From assembly GCA_030378005.1 (NCBI GenBank), contig JAUCGF010000092.1, positions 1 through 63,626 of the forward strand: a stretch of 63,626 nt of DNA, given 5' to 3'. The notes beneath the pieces are model-generated. The model did not search any database and was not told where the DNA came from. It worked only from the letters and a program-made list of their open reading frames with translations. A program made the translations under genes and the position numbers. The stretch is from Desulfococcaceae bacterium HSG9 (GTDB taxonomy: Bacteria; Desulfobacterota; Desulfobacteria; Desulfobacterales; JAUCGF01). Of the stretch, positions 16,402 to 24,553 are shown piece after piece (within the stretch, counting starts at the first letter, position 1; every line of letters begins with the position of its first letter).

Positions 16402-17247
16402 ATGAATAATATTGTAATTCATAATAATACACCCGATCCCAACTACTTTCCCCTTGCCTGGGCCAGCGACTGGGGCGAAGACAATTACGGCCTGTGGATG
16501 GCGTTTACGTTCAAAAAAATAAGATATGCCTTACGCTGGATCAAGCCGGGGCGTTTTATGATGGGGTCTCCGGAAGATGAACCTCAACGATATGATGATG
16601 AATTGCAACATGAGGTGATTTTAACCCAGGGATTTTGGATGGGGGAAACTGCCTGCACCCAAGAATTATGGGAAGCGGTGATGGGCGTAAATCCAAGCAA
16701 ATTCAAAGGTGCTAAAAGACCCGTAGAAAATGTGAGTTGGAATGATTGCATGGCTTTTATCAAAAAACTTAACGATAGGCTGCCCGGACTGGATTTACAC
16801 CTGCCCACAGAAGTGGAGTGGGAATATGCCTGTCGGGCAGGCACACAGACGCCTTTCAGCTTTGGTGATAATATTACAACGGATCAGGTGAATTATGACG
16901 GCGATTATCCTTATGACGGAGCGCCAAAGGGAAAAAATCGAGGGAAAACAGTTGAAGTCGGCACGTTGCCGTGTAATTCATGGGGCTTGTATGAAATGCA
17001 CGGCAATGTGTATGAATGGTGCAGTGATTGGTATGGTGAATATCCATCGGAGTCGGTCGTTGATCCGATGGGTCCTGAAAGTGGTGAGGACCGTGTGTTG
17101 CGCGGCGGTGGCTGGTTTTACTTCGGCAGGAACGTACGCTCCGCGCTCCGGTACTTGGACGAGCCTGACTTCCGCGGCGACGGCACCGGCTTGCGTTTTG
17201 CTCGAGGTCATCAAGAGGGGCAAGGTTTGGCGGAGCCAAAAGAATAA
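16402..17247 (+). CDS. Stand-alone FGE-sulfatase-fold (FGS) protein
   Basis: 281 residues, almost entirely an FGS domain, strongly similar to the C-terminal domain of the 13567 protein from FMMGSPEDEPQR (about residue 52) to the end. The N-terminal WASDWGEDNYGLWMAF aligns with the linker preceding that domain, so one arose from the other by duplication. As in its paralogue, the catalytic cysteines of formylglycine-generating enzymes are missing. A ligand-binding role is more likely than sulfatase activation. Outside 17110-17184 differences from the paralogue include many synonymous third-position changes; inside, they do not. No clear ribosome-binding site is seen before ATG 16402. Confidence 0.85.
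   Translation: MNNIVIHNNTPDPNYFPLAWASDWGEDNYGLWMAFTFKKIRYALRWIKPGRFMMGSPEDEPQRYDDELQHEVILTQGFWMGETACTQELWEAVMGVNPSKFKGAKRPVENVSWNDCMAFIKKLNDRLPGLDLHLPTEVEWEYACRAGTQTPFSFGDNITTDQVNYDGDYPYDGAPKGKNRGKTVEVGTLPCNSWGLYEMHGNVYEWCSDWYGEYPSESVVDPMGPESGEDRVLRGGGWFYFGRNVRSALRYLDEPDFRGDGTGLRFARGHQEGQGLAEPKE
17110..17184 (+). other. Candidate DGR variable region 2
   Basis: Counterpart of 16066-16140. Fixed codons (TGG, CGC-TCC-GCG, CGG, CCT) alternate with variable ones such as TAC, TTC, AAC, CTC, GAC. It is followed by a stretch identical to the paralogue from ACCGGCTTGCG, the place where an initiation-of-mutagenic-homology sequence would be expected. Confidence 0.6.
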
Positions 17248-17265
17248 AAAAAAGAAAAAGGAAAG

Positions 17266-17280
17266 GGCCGCGGAGCGGCC
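17266..17280 (+). other. GC-rich hairpin after the second variable region
   Basis: GGCCGC-GGA-GCGGCC is a perfect 6-bp stem with a 3-nt loop, 18 nt after the stop codon of the FGS gene. No T run follows, so it is not a standard terminator. Short GC hairpins just downstream of the variable region assist target recognition in characterised DGRs. Confidence 0.6.
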
Positions 17281-17316
17281 GGTCTTGAAAAACATGATTA
17301 ATATCTTCCCAAACGC

Positions 17317-17343
17317 GAAACGTAATGCGTGAATTTACGTTTC
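17317..17343. repeat. Hairpin between convergent FGS and cheA genes
   Basis: GAAACGTAA (17317-17325) and TTACGTTTC (17335-17343) pair perfectly. There is no T run on either side. It could be a weak terminator for either convergent unit. Confidence 0.5.
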
Positions 17344-17413
17344 ACAGATGGTCAGGGAATTTATTTCATCCCCATTTCTAATGTCAGTGCAAACGCACCT
17401 GCGGCATCATGCT

Positions 17414-19831
17414 TTATACCAACCTGTCAAGGGTGTCTAACAGCACTTCCTGCTCAAAACCGCCTTTAGTGATATAGGCGTCAGCGCCTGCTTCCGCCCC
17501 TTTCTTCTTATCTTCTTCGGATGCCAGCGATGTTACCAGAATGATCGGCATTTCGCTGTATTTTTTATCTTCGCGGATTTTTTCGGTTAGCATCCAACCG
17601 TCCATATTGGGCATTTCAATGTCCGAAACGACTGCGTCAAAATGGTGGCTGTTTAGACAGTCAAGCGCATCCAGGCCGTCCACCGCGGTAACCACTTCAT
17701 AACCGGCTCCTTCCAGAATGCGTTTTTCCTGGGTTCGGGTGGTGATTGAGTCTTCAACCAACAGAATTGTTTGCTGTGCCGCTTCCTCGGCGGACTCCTC
17801 AAAGACACCGATGCGAGAATGCTTTTGTACCGACTGAATCAAATCCGCAGGATTAAGCACCATACACACCTCTCCGGTTCCCAGAATGGTGGCGCCGGAG
17901 ACGTTGCGCACGCGTTTCAACAGGCCGCCGGAGGGTTTGAGTACGATTTCCTGTTCATCGGTCAATTCATCCACAAGCATACCGAGTTTTTCTTCGCCGA
18001 AGCCGATAATAATACAGAGCGGACGCTTTGAAATGTCGTTTTGCAGCTCGTTGGGGCTGTTTTCTATTTCTGAACTGTTCGGGCGAATTTCCAGAAGGTC
18101 GGAGAGACGGGCCACGGAAATCGGATTATTTTCAAAAATAACCGTTTGGCGCCCCTCGATAGAAAAAATTTCGTCGTGTGCCAATTGAAGTGTTGTCTCG
18201 ACAAACTCCACCGGCAAAGCATATTTACAGCCGTCAACAGCCACAATAAGCACACGCGTTGTGGCCAGGGTGATGGGAAATTTCATCCGGAAAAGGCATC
18301 CGCGCCCCAGCACTGACTCTACATGGATGCTTCCTTTGAGATTTGCGATATTATTGCGCACCACGTCCAGGCCGATTCCGCGTCCCGAAACATCCGTGAC
18401 ATAAGTACTGGTGGAAAAACCGGAGCTGAAAATCAACACCTGAATCTGTTCCGGCGTCATGGCCGTCAGATCATCTTCATGGCGAAGTTTACGCTGGCGG
18501 GCTTTGTTTCTGATAGCTTCGATGTCCAATCCGCGTCCGTCGTCTTCAATTTCAATCACAACATCAGATGAAGTCTGAAAGGCTCTGAGATGAATGGCGG
18601 CCGGTGTCGATTTACCAATCTTCCGGCGCTCGGCAAGCGGTTCGATTCCGTGATCGACGGCATTGCGGATCAAGTGCATCAGAGGGTCTTTCATCTCTTC
18701 AAGGATGCGCTTGTCGGCTGTGGTTTCACCGCCCTCGATTTGTAAGTCGATCTCTTTTTCCTGTGTCCGCGCCAAATCACGCACCATACGGGGGAAAAGA
18801 TTAAAAACGGTGGCCAGCGGCAACAGGCGCACCGTACGTATCCCTTCTTCCAAATTAGCGGCGATCAGGTCAAGGCGGGCCAGGTCTTCAGAGGATTCAT
18901 TTTTCAGTTTGTTAAGTAAATCTCCCAAGCCATCCATATCGGAACGCATCGCAGAAGCAATTTTTTTAAAATCAGCGTTTTTTGCGAAAGATGGCGACCT
19001 GATGAAATTCATGGTCAGGTCATGGCTCAGTTCATCCCAACTTTCAATGATCGTGTCAACCTGGGAAGTGCGCTGGGCAATACGAATTTTGGTTACGGTC
19101 AATTCACCGGCCTGAGTCATCAAGGCATCCAGTTTTTCCGGTTTGACCCGAACAGTTTCAATGCGATAGCGTTCTTTGGGCAGGGGTGTTTTTTCATCAG
19201 CAACCATAAGGGTACCGGCCGGTGTATCAGCCTCATGCGGAACAGGCTGTTGAACCGGCTCAGATTGCTCTGGTACGAGTTGCTCCGGTCCAGGCTGCTC
19301 TGAGGCAGGCTGCTCCGGCACGGAATCTTCCGGGACAGACTGTTCCGGCACGGGTGTTTTCAGATTATCCGGCGGCGGGGTTTCAATTTTAGAATCCGAA
19401 GCGGATGGTTCGCAGGATTCAGGCGGTGTTGCGACGACGAGCTCCGGGTTCGGACTCATCAAGTCTAAGCTTGTCAAAACGGAAGCGATATCAACGTCTG
19501 AAAGTTCACCGGTGACGGCTTGATTTGCCAGATTGCGGATAGCGTCCAGTCCCTTGTAAAGCCGGTCGATGATTGCGGATTCAAGTATCAACTCGCCCCG
19601 TTTTGCCTTACCCAGCACATCTTCAAAACGATGAGCTGCAAGCTCCAGATTTTTAAGGCCTACCATCCGGCCCGCTCCCTTGAGGCTGTGCGCTTCACGA
19701 AATACTTCAGCCAGAACAGACGGGTCTTGGGGATTTTTCTCCAAAAGCAGTAAGCCATCCTCCAGATTTTGCAGACGCTCTTCACTTTCGGTTTTGAAAA
19801 TATCGCGCAGTTCGCTATCTTCTATTCGCAT
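17414..19831 (-). CDS. cheA: Hybrid chemosensory histidine kinase CheA-REC
   Basis: 805 residues. Hpt domain at 1-115 with the phosphorylated His in VFREAHSLKGAGR (His48). A Pro/Glu-rich linker contains tandem PEQ repeats (about 165-200). Then come dimerisation helices, a Bergerat ATPase domain (LIRNAVDHGIEP, DDGRGLDIEAIRNKA, GRGIGLDVVRNN), a CheW-like domain, and a C-terminal receiver (LLVEDSITTRTQEKRI; VVSDIEMPNMDG with the acceptor Asp). It signals for the adjacent MCP and CheW protein. The attached receiver resembles kinases controlling motility by alternative outputs. No CheY, CheR or CheB is adjacent. Its first 13 codons are duplicated upstream. Confidence 0.95.
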   Translation of the reverse strand: MRIEDSELRDIFKTESEERLQNLEDGLLLLEKNPQDPSVLAEVFREAHSLKGAGRMVGLKNLELAAHRFEDVLGKAKRGELILESAIIDRLYKGLDAIRNLANQAVTGELSDVDIASVLTSLDLMSPNPELVVATPPESCEPSASDSKIETPPPDNLKTPVPEQSVPEDSVPEQPASEQPGPEQLVPEQSEPVQQPVPHEADTPAGTLMVADEKTPLPKERYRIETVRVKPEKLDALMTQAGELTVTKIRIAQRTSQVDTIIESWDELSHDLTMNFIRSPSFAKNADFKKIASAMRSDMDGLGDLLNKLKNESSEDLARLDLIAANLEEGIRTVRLLPLATVFNLFPRMVRDLARTQEKEIDLQIEGGETTADKRILEEMKDPLMHLIRNAVDHGIEPLAERRKIGKSTPAAIHLRAFQTSSDVVIEIEDDGRGLDIEAIRNKARQRKLRHEDDLTAMTPEQIQVLIFSSGFSTSTYVTDVSGRGIGLDVVRNNIANLKGSIHVESVLGRGCLFRMKFPITLATTRVLIVAVDGCKYALPVEFVETTLQLAHDEIFSIEGRQTVIFENNPISVARLSDLLEIRPNSSEIENSPNELQNDISKRPLCIIIGFGEEKLGMLVDELTDEQEIVLKPSGGLLKRVRNVSGATILGTGEVCMVLNPADLIQSVQKHSRIGVFEESAEEAAQQTILLVEDSITTRTQEKRILEGAGYEVVTAVDGLDALDCLNSHHFDAVVSDIEMPNMDGWMLTEKIREDKKYSEMPIILVTSLASEEDKKKGAEAGADAYITKGGFEQEVLLDTLDRLV

Positions 19832-20043
19832 CGTTTTTTTCCTTGTTGGTGCTACGTAATTGCAATCTGAAAAATTAAGGAGAAATGCGGTTTTTTAAAA
19901 AAACCGCATTTCTTTAAGTTTGAAAATATCGCGCAGTTCGTTATCTTCTATTCGCATCGTTTTTTCCTTGTTGGTGCTACGTAATTGCAATCTGAAAAAT
20001 TAAGGAGAAATGCGGTTTTTTAAAAAAACCGCATTTCTTTAAG
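19793..20043 (-). repeat. 126/125-bp tandem duplication spanning the cheA start
   Basis: Copy 1 is 19793-19918 and copy 2 is 19919-20043, differing by one C/T substitution and one T in a homopolymer. Each copy carries the first codons of cheA, its ribosome-binding region and a long palindrome (19882-19912 and 20007-20037). Copy 2 therefore encodes a 20-codon decoy ORF beginning MRIEDNELRDIFK, from ATG 19957 to a TAA inside the hairpin. Confidence 0.95.
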
Positions 20044-20058
20044 ACGGTACTTCATGTT

Positions 20059-21924
20059 TTAAACCAGCACTTTCAAACTGTTGGATGCATTATGCAGCAG
20101 CTCCACACCGGTTTTGGTCTGGCTGAGACCGGAGGCGGTTTCTTTGGCTCCGGTGTTGATAGTGTTCATGGCCGCCACCACCTGTTGCACCGCGCTGGCT
20201 TGTTGTTGGATATTCAGCGCGATTTGCTGTACGTTAGTGGAAGTGCTGCCGATGGAAGTCGATACTTCATCAAATGCCTGCGCCGTTTTTTGGGTCAACC
20301 CGATTCCGGCGTCCACGGTTTTGGTGCCTTCTTCAGTCACCATCACCGTAGAATTGGTCGCTTTCTGAATATCGCCCACTAAGGTGTTGATTTTGGCGGC
20401 TGATTTTTTGCTTTCATCCGCCAGTTTACGAATTTCAGCCGCCACAACCGCAAACCCCTTGCCATGTTCACCAGCACGGGCGGCTTCCACCGCGGCGTTC
20501 AGCGCCAGTAAATTGGTTTGATTGGCGATGTCGCTCACCAGATTGGTGATCGCCCCGATCTGGCTGGTCTGTTCGCTTAACTGTAGAATCTGTTCGGCAA
20601 TCGCGCCCACTTTTTCTTTCAGATCAGACATGCCTTGCATGGTTTTATCGACCGTCACCGCACCGCCTTTGACCAATTCCAGCGCCTTATGAGCGGCATC
20701 GGACGCTTCTTCGGCCTGGTGCGAGGATTGGCTGGAAGAACGGCTCAGTTCATCCATAGTGGTGTTGGTTTCATTGACAGATGCGGCTTGTTGCGTCGCG
20801 GTGCGCTCCTGCTGGGAAACCGTTGCCGAAATCTGGGTGGAAGAACTTGAGATGGTGTTGATAATAGCGTTCAGCGGCTTGCTGATTGAGTTGGCAAAAA
20901 ACCATCCTACGGCCACAATGAGCAGGGCGACAATGCCGCCGAAAATCAGGACGGCGTTGCGCAGGCTATTGGCCGGGCCGAACGCCTCGGCTTCATTTAT
21001 TTTCGCCACAATGACCCAGCGGGTACCGAACAGATCAACAGGCATGTAAGAGACCAGCACAGAATTGCCGAGATAGTCGGAAATAATATCAGTGCCATTT
21101 TTTCCGGCCAGCCCATCGCGGATTGCATCGGTGTCAACACCGTTGTTTTCTATGCTTCCGGCAAAAGAAGCCTCCACCGAATGACCGGCTGAATCCACGA
21201 ACGAATCGGAACGCATCCGTTTATCGCCGCCTACCAGAATGGTTTCACCGGTTTGCCCCATTCCGCTGCGTTCTTGCATGATGTTGTTGATTTTATCCAA
21301 CGGAATCTGGAAAGCGATATACCCTTGCAATTCGCCGTTTTCATCCCTCATCTGCCCTATCATGAAAGCGGTGGGTTTGTCACCCGAAGGCGCGTAGGGT
21401 TCAAAATCGGCAAACACAATCTCTTCCGCACTCCTAGACTGGGACGCTCTGAAGGCTTTGCCCAATCCCGAATCCCGCAGCTCGCTATTCGTAATCTGCA
21501 TACCCAGGTCGGCTTCCTGGGCGACGGTGTAAACAATATCACCGCCATGATGAATGAAAAAAAGATCATACCAGCCAAAATCATCCATTATATCTTTCAA
21601 ACGGCCATCGTATTTGGCAGCCAGGGTTTTCCATTCAATTGAGTCGGTCGTGTTTCCGGCAGATTCATAAGCCGCATAAAACTCTAACATAGCATTTCTG
21701 GAATACGGATCTCCTTTGAGGGCATCTAATTGCCCCTTCATCACCTCAAAATAATCTTTGATCTGATTGCTTTTGATTTCCCGGATGGCGGTTAATTTAT
21801 CAAAGGCCGATTGTTTCATGGCGGATGATGACGTGAGATATGAATATGTGCCAATACCGATAAACGGTACAAATCCTAAAAGAATAAACAAGCCGATCAA
21901 TTTCGTTTTTAACGTTAGTTTCAT
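20059..21924 (-). CDS. Methyl-accepting chemotaxis protein
   Basis: 621 residues. Membrane helix 1 (about 8-30), a periplasmic dCache-like sensor domain (~30-310), membrane helix 2 (~322-345), a short HAMP-like stretch beginning SISKPLNAI, then the cytoplasmic signalling rod with the conserved hairpin tip [25 protein letters not shown] (written here in part; about 470-495). It feeds the CheA encoded next on the same strand. The ligand is unknown. Ribosome-binding site AAGGAGATAATG is excellent. It lies 67 nt after the CheW gene, across a hairpin. Confidence 0.96.
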   Translation of the reverse strand: MKLTLKTKLIGLFILLGFVPFIGIGTYSYLTSSSAMKQSAFDKLTAIREIKSNQIKDYFEVMKGQLDALKGDPYSRNAMLEFYAAYESAGNTTDSIEWKTLAAKYDGRLKDIMDDFGWYDLFFIHHGGDIVYTVAQEADLGMQITNSELRDSGLGKAFRASQSRSAEEIVFADFEPYAPSGDKPTAFMIGQMRDENGELQGYIAFQIPLDKINNIMQERSGMGQTGETILVGGDKRMRSDSFVDSAGHSVEASFAGSIENNGVDTDAIRDGLAGKNGTDIISDYLGNSVLVSYMPVDLFGTRWVIVAKINEAEAFGPANSLRNAVLIFGGIVALLIVAVGWFFANSISKPLNAIINTISSSSTQISATVSQQERTATQQAASVNETNTTMDELSRSSSQSSHQAEEASDAAHKALELVKGGAVTVDKTMQGMSDLKEKVGAIAEQILQLSEQTSQIGAITNLVSDIANQTNLLALNAAVEAARAGEHGKGFAVVAAEIRKLADESKKSAAKINTLVGDIQKATNSTVMVTEEGTKTVDAGIGLTQKTAQAFDEVSTSIGSTSTNVQQIALNIQQQASAVQQVVAAMNTINTGAKETASGLSQTKTGVELLHNASNSLKVLV

Positions 21925-21949
21925 TACATTATCTCCTTATATTAAAGTT

Positions 21950-21991
21950 TTCAGTCAGCAGACTCCAGCCCGCTGCTGGCTGCTGACTGAA
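21950..21991 (-). repeat. Hairpin between the CheW and MCP genes
   Basis: TTCAGTCAGCA (21950-21960) and TGCTGACTGAA (21981-21991) pair over 11 bp in the only spacer of this operon's first half. It may tune downstream expression or stabilise mRNA. No T run follows. Confidence 0.6.
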
Positions 21992-23152
21992 TTAAACCGC
22001 TTCATCCACAATCAGATCGCCCTGGGTCAGAATGCTGTTTAAGTCTATGGCGGTCAGCATTTTATCTCTGTACGGGGCCATGCCTTTTAAATAATCTTCA
22101 TTGACGGTTTTCACCGCTGCCGGAACCCGGGTCATATCATCCTGCTGAAGATAAATGACGTCAAACACATCATCCACCCAGACTCCTGCCTGAAGTTCAC
22201 CGTTGTTCACCACAATTATTTTTCCGTTCTCGAAAACTCTGTTCATAGGCATATTCAAAATACCGCGAATGTCTGTCAGTGTTAATATGTCGCCTCGCAG
22301 GTTTATATTGCCGATGATATGTTCCGGACAGCATGGAATCGGTGTGACATGCCCGACTGTGGCAAATTCCCGCACCAATTCCAGGTTCACACCGAAATAT
22401 TCGCCGTTCAGGCCGACAACCGCTATTGGAACCAGGCCGGTGAAATCTTGATCTTCAACGGACATCATAAGATTGCGAGCGCGTTCATGTAAAATCTGTC
22501 TTTCCTCAGGAGTGGCGTCTGGAAAAAAGCGACGATGCGGGGGTGCATCTCTATTTGGACGACAGGTTTTATCATCTGCGGACTGGTGGTCTGATGTTTC
22601 GGCCATAAGCGACTCATAAAAGCGGTCAGGGGTGAGCAATTTTTTATGATTCAGGAGCATGATGATCTCTTCATCCATTTTGGCATTATGGGAGATCAGG
22701 CGGGTGCGTTTTGTATTTCCAGTGCTAAATAAAGAAGCTTGTTCGATGATATCCGCGGTGATGGCATTGACATCACGCACCTCATTGACGATCATGCCGA
22801 CATTCAAATTATCATTGTCTCCGATTTCCACAACAATGACACTGTCGGACAAGTGAAGATTTCCAGAAGCGCCTCCCATACGCATATCCAAATCGACAAC
22901 CGGCACAATGCGCCCTCGCAGATTGAAAACGCCGGCGATAAAATCCGGCGCTTCCTCCATCGCCGTAAGTTCCGGGAGCCTGAAAATTTCCCGTACCGCA
23001 AGGGCGTCAACCCCATAAGAGGTTTCATGCAATTGAAAGATAAGATACGGTGTGGCTTCAACAGGGGCATTCAGCTTATCATCAGATACCTGTCGGTAAC
23101 TGTCCGATTGCTCTGGCGGGCGGCCTGTTGCACTGTTATCAGTTAGAACCAT
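21992..23152 (-). CDS. Double CheW-domain coupling protein
   Basis: 386 residues with two CheW domains (about 35-185 and 240-380). Landmarks are YGVDALAVREIFRLP and VFNLRGRIVPVVDL in the first, and FGVNLELVREFATV and INLRGDILTLTDI in the second. CheW domains bridge chemoreceptors and CheA; a tandem copy may join neighbouring receptor arrays. First gene of the chemosensory operon, with GGAGGG upstream of ATG 23152 and a sigma-54 promoter match at 23235-23251. Confidence 0.93.
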   Translation of the reverse strand: MVLTDNSATGRPPEQSDSYRQVSDDKLNAPVEATPYLIFQLHETSYGVDALAVREIFRLPELTAMEEAPDFIAGVFNLRGRIVPVVDLDMRMGGASGNLHLSDSVIVVEIGDNDNLNVGMIVNEVRDVNAITADIIEQASLFSTGNTKRTRLISHNAKMDEEIIMLLNHKKLLTPDRFYESLMAETSDHQSADDKTCRPNRDAPPHRRFFPDATPEERQILHERARNLMMSVEDQDFTGLVPIAVVGLNGEYFGVNLELVREFATVGHVTPIPCCPEHIIGNINLRGDILTLTDIRGILNMPMNRVFENGKIIVVNNGELQAGVWVDDVFDVIYLQQDDMTRVPAAVKTVNEDYLKGMAPYRDKMLTAIDLNSILTQGDLIVDEAV

Positions 23153-23556
23153 GTGAACTGTTTCCCTCCGTGTATATATAATTTTTGATTTTCAGTTCCA
23201 TTGAAAATCTATGATGTTTGGTGCAATAGTATATAAGCAATTTCCATGCCAAAGAGATCGTTTTTGTAAAATAGAGTAAAAATATATTTTAGCCGGATGG
23301 AATGAATATTAGCGAGTCAGCATATTCGGCTTTTATAATGTTATTTACACGGATTTCGGATAAAAAGAGGATTATGAGATTGAAAAATCAGAACTTCGTC
23401 CGATAGAGTCGGATTGTGTGCGATGAAACCGGACTGTTTTGTATTAAAATGGAAAGGGATTATAAAATGCTGAGGAGGGAAGGGAGGAGGTTTACAAAAT
23501 GTTTCAGTTAAATTTGTATTTTTGCTGTTTTGTCATTCGCGGTGCCAAACTTTATT
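23153..23556. other. Upstream region of the chemosensory operon
   Basis: A 404-nt gap. The right-hand ~110 nt next to the CheW gene hold the sigma-54 promoter. The rest is AT-rich, with no supported ORF, terminator or RNA gene. Confidence 0.6.
23235..23251 (-). promoter_or_regulatory. Sigma-54 promoter of the chemosensory operon
   Basis: On the minus strand TGGCATGGAAATTGCTT has GG and GC separated by exactly 10 nt and agrees with the consensus TGGCACG-N4-TTGCW at all but one base. The start site would be about 73 nt before the CheW ATG. Confidence 0.7.
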
Positions 23557-24015
23557 CTATTCATCATTTAAAACCGTAATTACTTCCGCCTTGCGCAAGA
23601 CGATGTCTTTCCGGTTATCTCTATAACCCTTCTTAATCACATCAAGAATCGTTTCATTTTCCATATCATCGGCTTGCCTGGTGTCTGCTATTTTACAATA
23701 TTCCATCCGGGCTTTACCTTCCTTCAATGCAATAGGCGTTATGTGGTGAGTTTTGAGTATGCGGACAAGTTTTTTATTAATATTACGAATATTTTTGGCC
23801 ATCCGCCGGGATGATTTATCAAGCCGGTCTTCTTTGGATTTAATCATGTCATCCAAATTTTCAAACGCATCCAGTACTTCAAAAAGGCTAAGAAATAGTG
23901 TTTTTTCACGGGTATGATAAGAATCCTCTTGTTCACGCATTTCGCTTGTCAATTCAGCAATTTTTATCTGAAATTCAACCAGTTTAGATTTTAAATAAGC
24001 CTTTTTTTGATCCAT
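23557..24015 (-). CDS. GrpE-like nucleotide exchange factor
   Basis: 152 residues. A long N-terminal coiled coil (about 1-90) contains LFEVLDAFENLDDMIKSK, like the GrpE helix preceding its beta domain. It is followed by ILKTHHITPIALKEGKARMEYCKIAD, matching the start of the GrpE head, and a short beta-rich end. GrpE releases ADP from Hsp70. The assignment rests partly on context: the last gene of a cluster with DnaK-like and J-like genes. Sequence is diverged, so it is probably specific to the accessory Hsp70 at 28245. Confidence 0.75.
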   Translation of the reverse strand: MDQKKAYLKSKLVEFQIKIAELTSEMREQEDSYHTREKTLFLSLFEVLDAFENLDDMIKSKEDRLDKSSRRMAKNIRNINKKLVRILKTHHITPIALKEGKARMEYCKIADTRQADDMENETILDVIKKGYRDNRKDIVLRKAEVITVLNDE

Positions 24016-24090
24016 TGTTTTTTGAAGTTACTATTTATGAGTTATAGCATTTTTAATATGATTTGGTATCAAAACTTACTTGAAAATAGC

Positions 24091-24195
24091 TATAGACAGT
24101 CACATATTAAATCACACTGCGTTATCGGTCGTCGGCGTATTACAATACAGCCTCCTCCCTCTATCCTTGTGAAATTTAATATGTGACTGTCTATA
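24091..24195. mobile_element. MITE-like element with perfect 22-bp terminal inverted repeats
   Basis: Arms 24091-24112 and 24174-24195 are perfect reverse complements (TATAGACAGTCACATATTAA at the outer end) enclosing 61 nt without an ORF. The outer TA could be the target duplication of an IS630/Tc1-type transposase. It lies between the J-like and GrpE-like genes. Confidence 0.6.
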
Positions 24196-24280
24196 CAAAA
24201 ACAGATAAAGCACTGGAAATTAGTATCAAATTATATGCTAAATATATCAGCAACTTAAAACTTGTAACTTCAAATTTTGT

Positions 24281-24553
24281 TCACACATTCTCATCAAAAA
24301 GAGACAATCGCTCAATAGCATCCGGAGGTGTCAGCTTTGGCGGTGTTAAATCAATATCTGTCAAAAGGGGTTCAATATCAAGAAATTGGATAAAAGCATG
24401 TGCCGCTTTGGAAACAGGGTTGAGCAACTCTTTTTGGGCGCGTGCGATTTCGCCGGCAGAATATTTTCTTTCTCGCATAGCGGTCGTTACCGATAGAATA
24501 ATATCCGCTTGGGTAACATTTGAATTGATATTTAATATTTTGTAGGGGTTCAT
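24281..24553 (-). CDS. J-domain-like protein lacking HPD
   Basis: 90 residues. The start NPYKILNINSNVTQADIILSV and the later AQKELLNPVSKAAHAFI follow the J-domain layout (helix I, helix II, helix IV-type DP-R motif), but the HPD loop needed to stimulate Hsp70 ATPase is absent. It overlaps the TPR gene's end by 4 nt (ATGA), so translation is coupled. It likely brings the TPR protein or a client to the DnaK-like protein (inference). Confidence 0.65.
   Translation of the reverse strand: MNPYKILNINSNVTQADIILSVTTAMRERKYSAGEIARAQKELLNPVSKAAHAFIQFLDIEPLLTDIDLTPPKLTPPDAIERLSLFDENV

Noticed and set aside
13567..17247. Formylglycine-generating enzymes activating sulfatases
   Set aside because: The fold is that of FGE, but the C-terminal catalytic cysteines are missing and no sulfatase gene is nearby.
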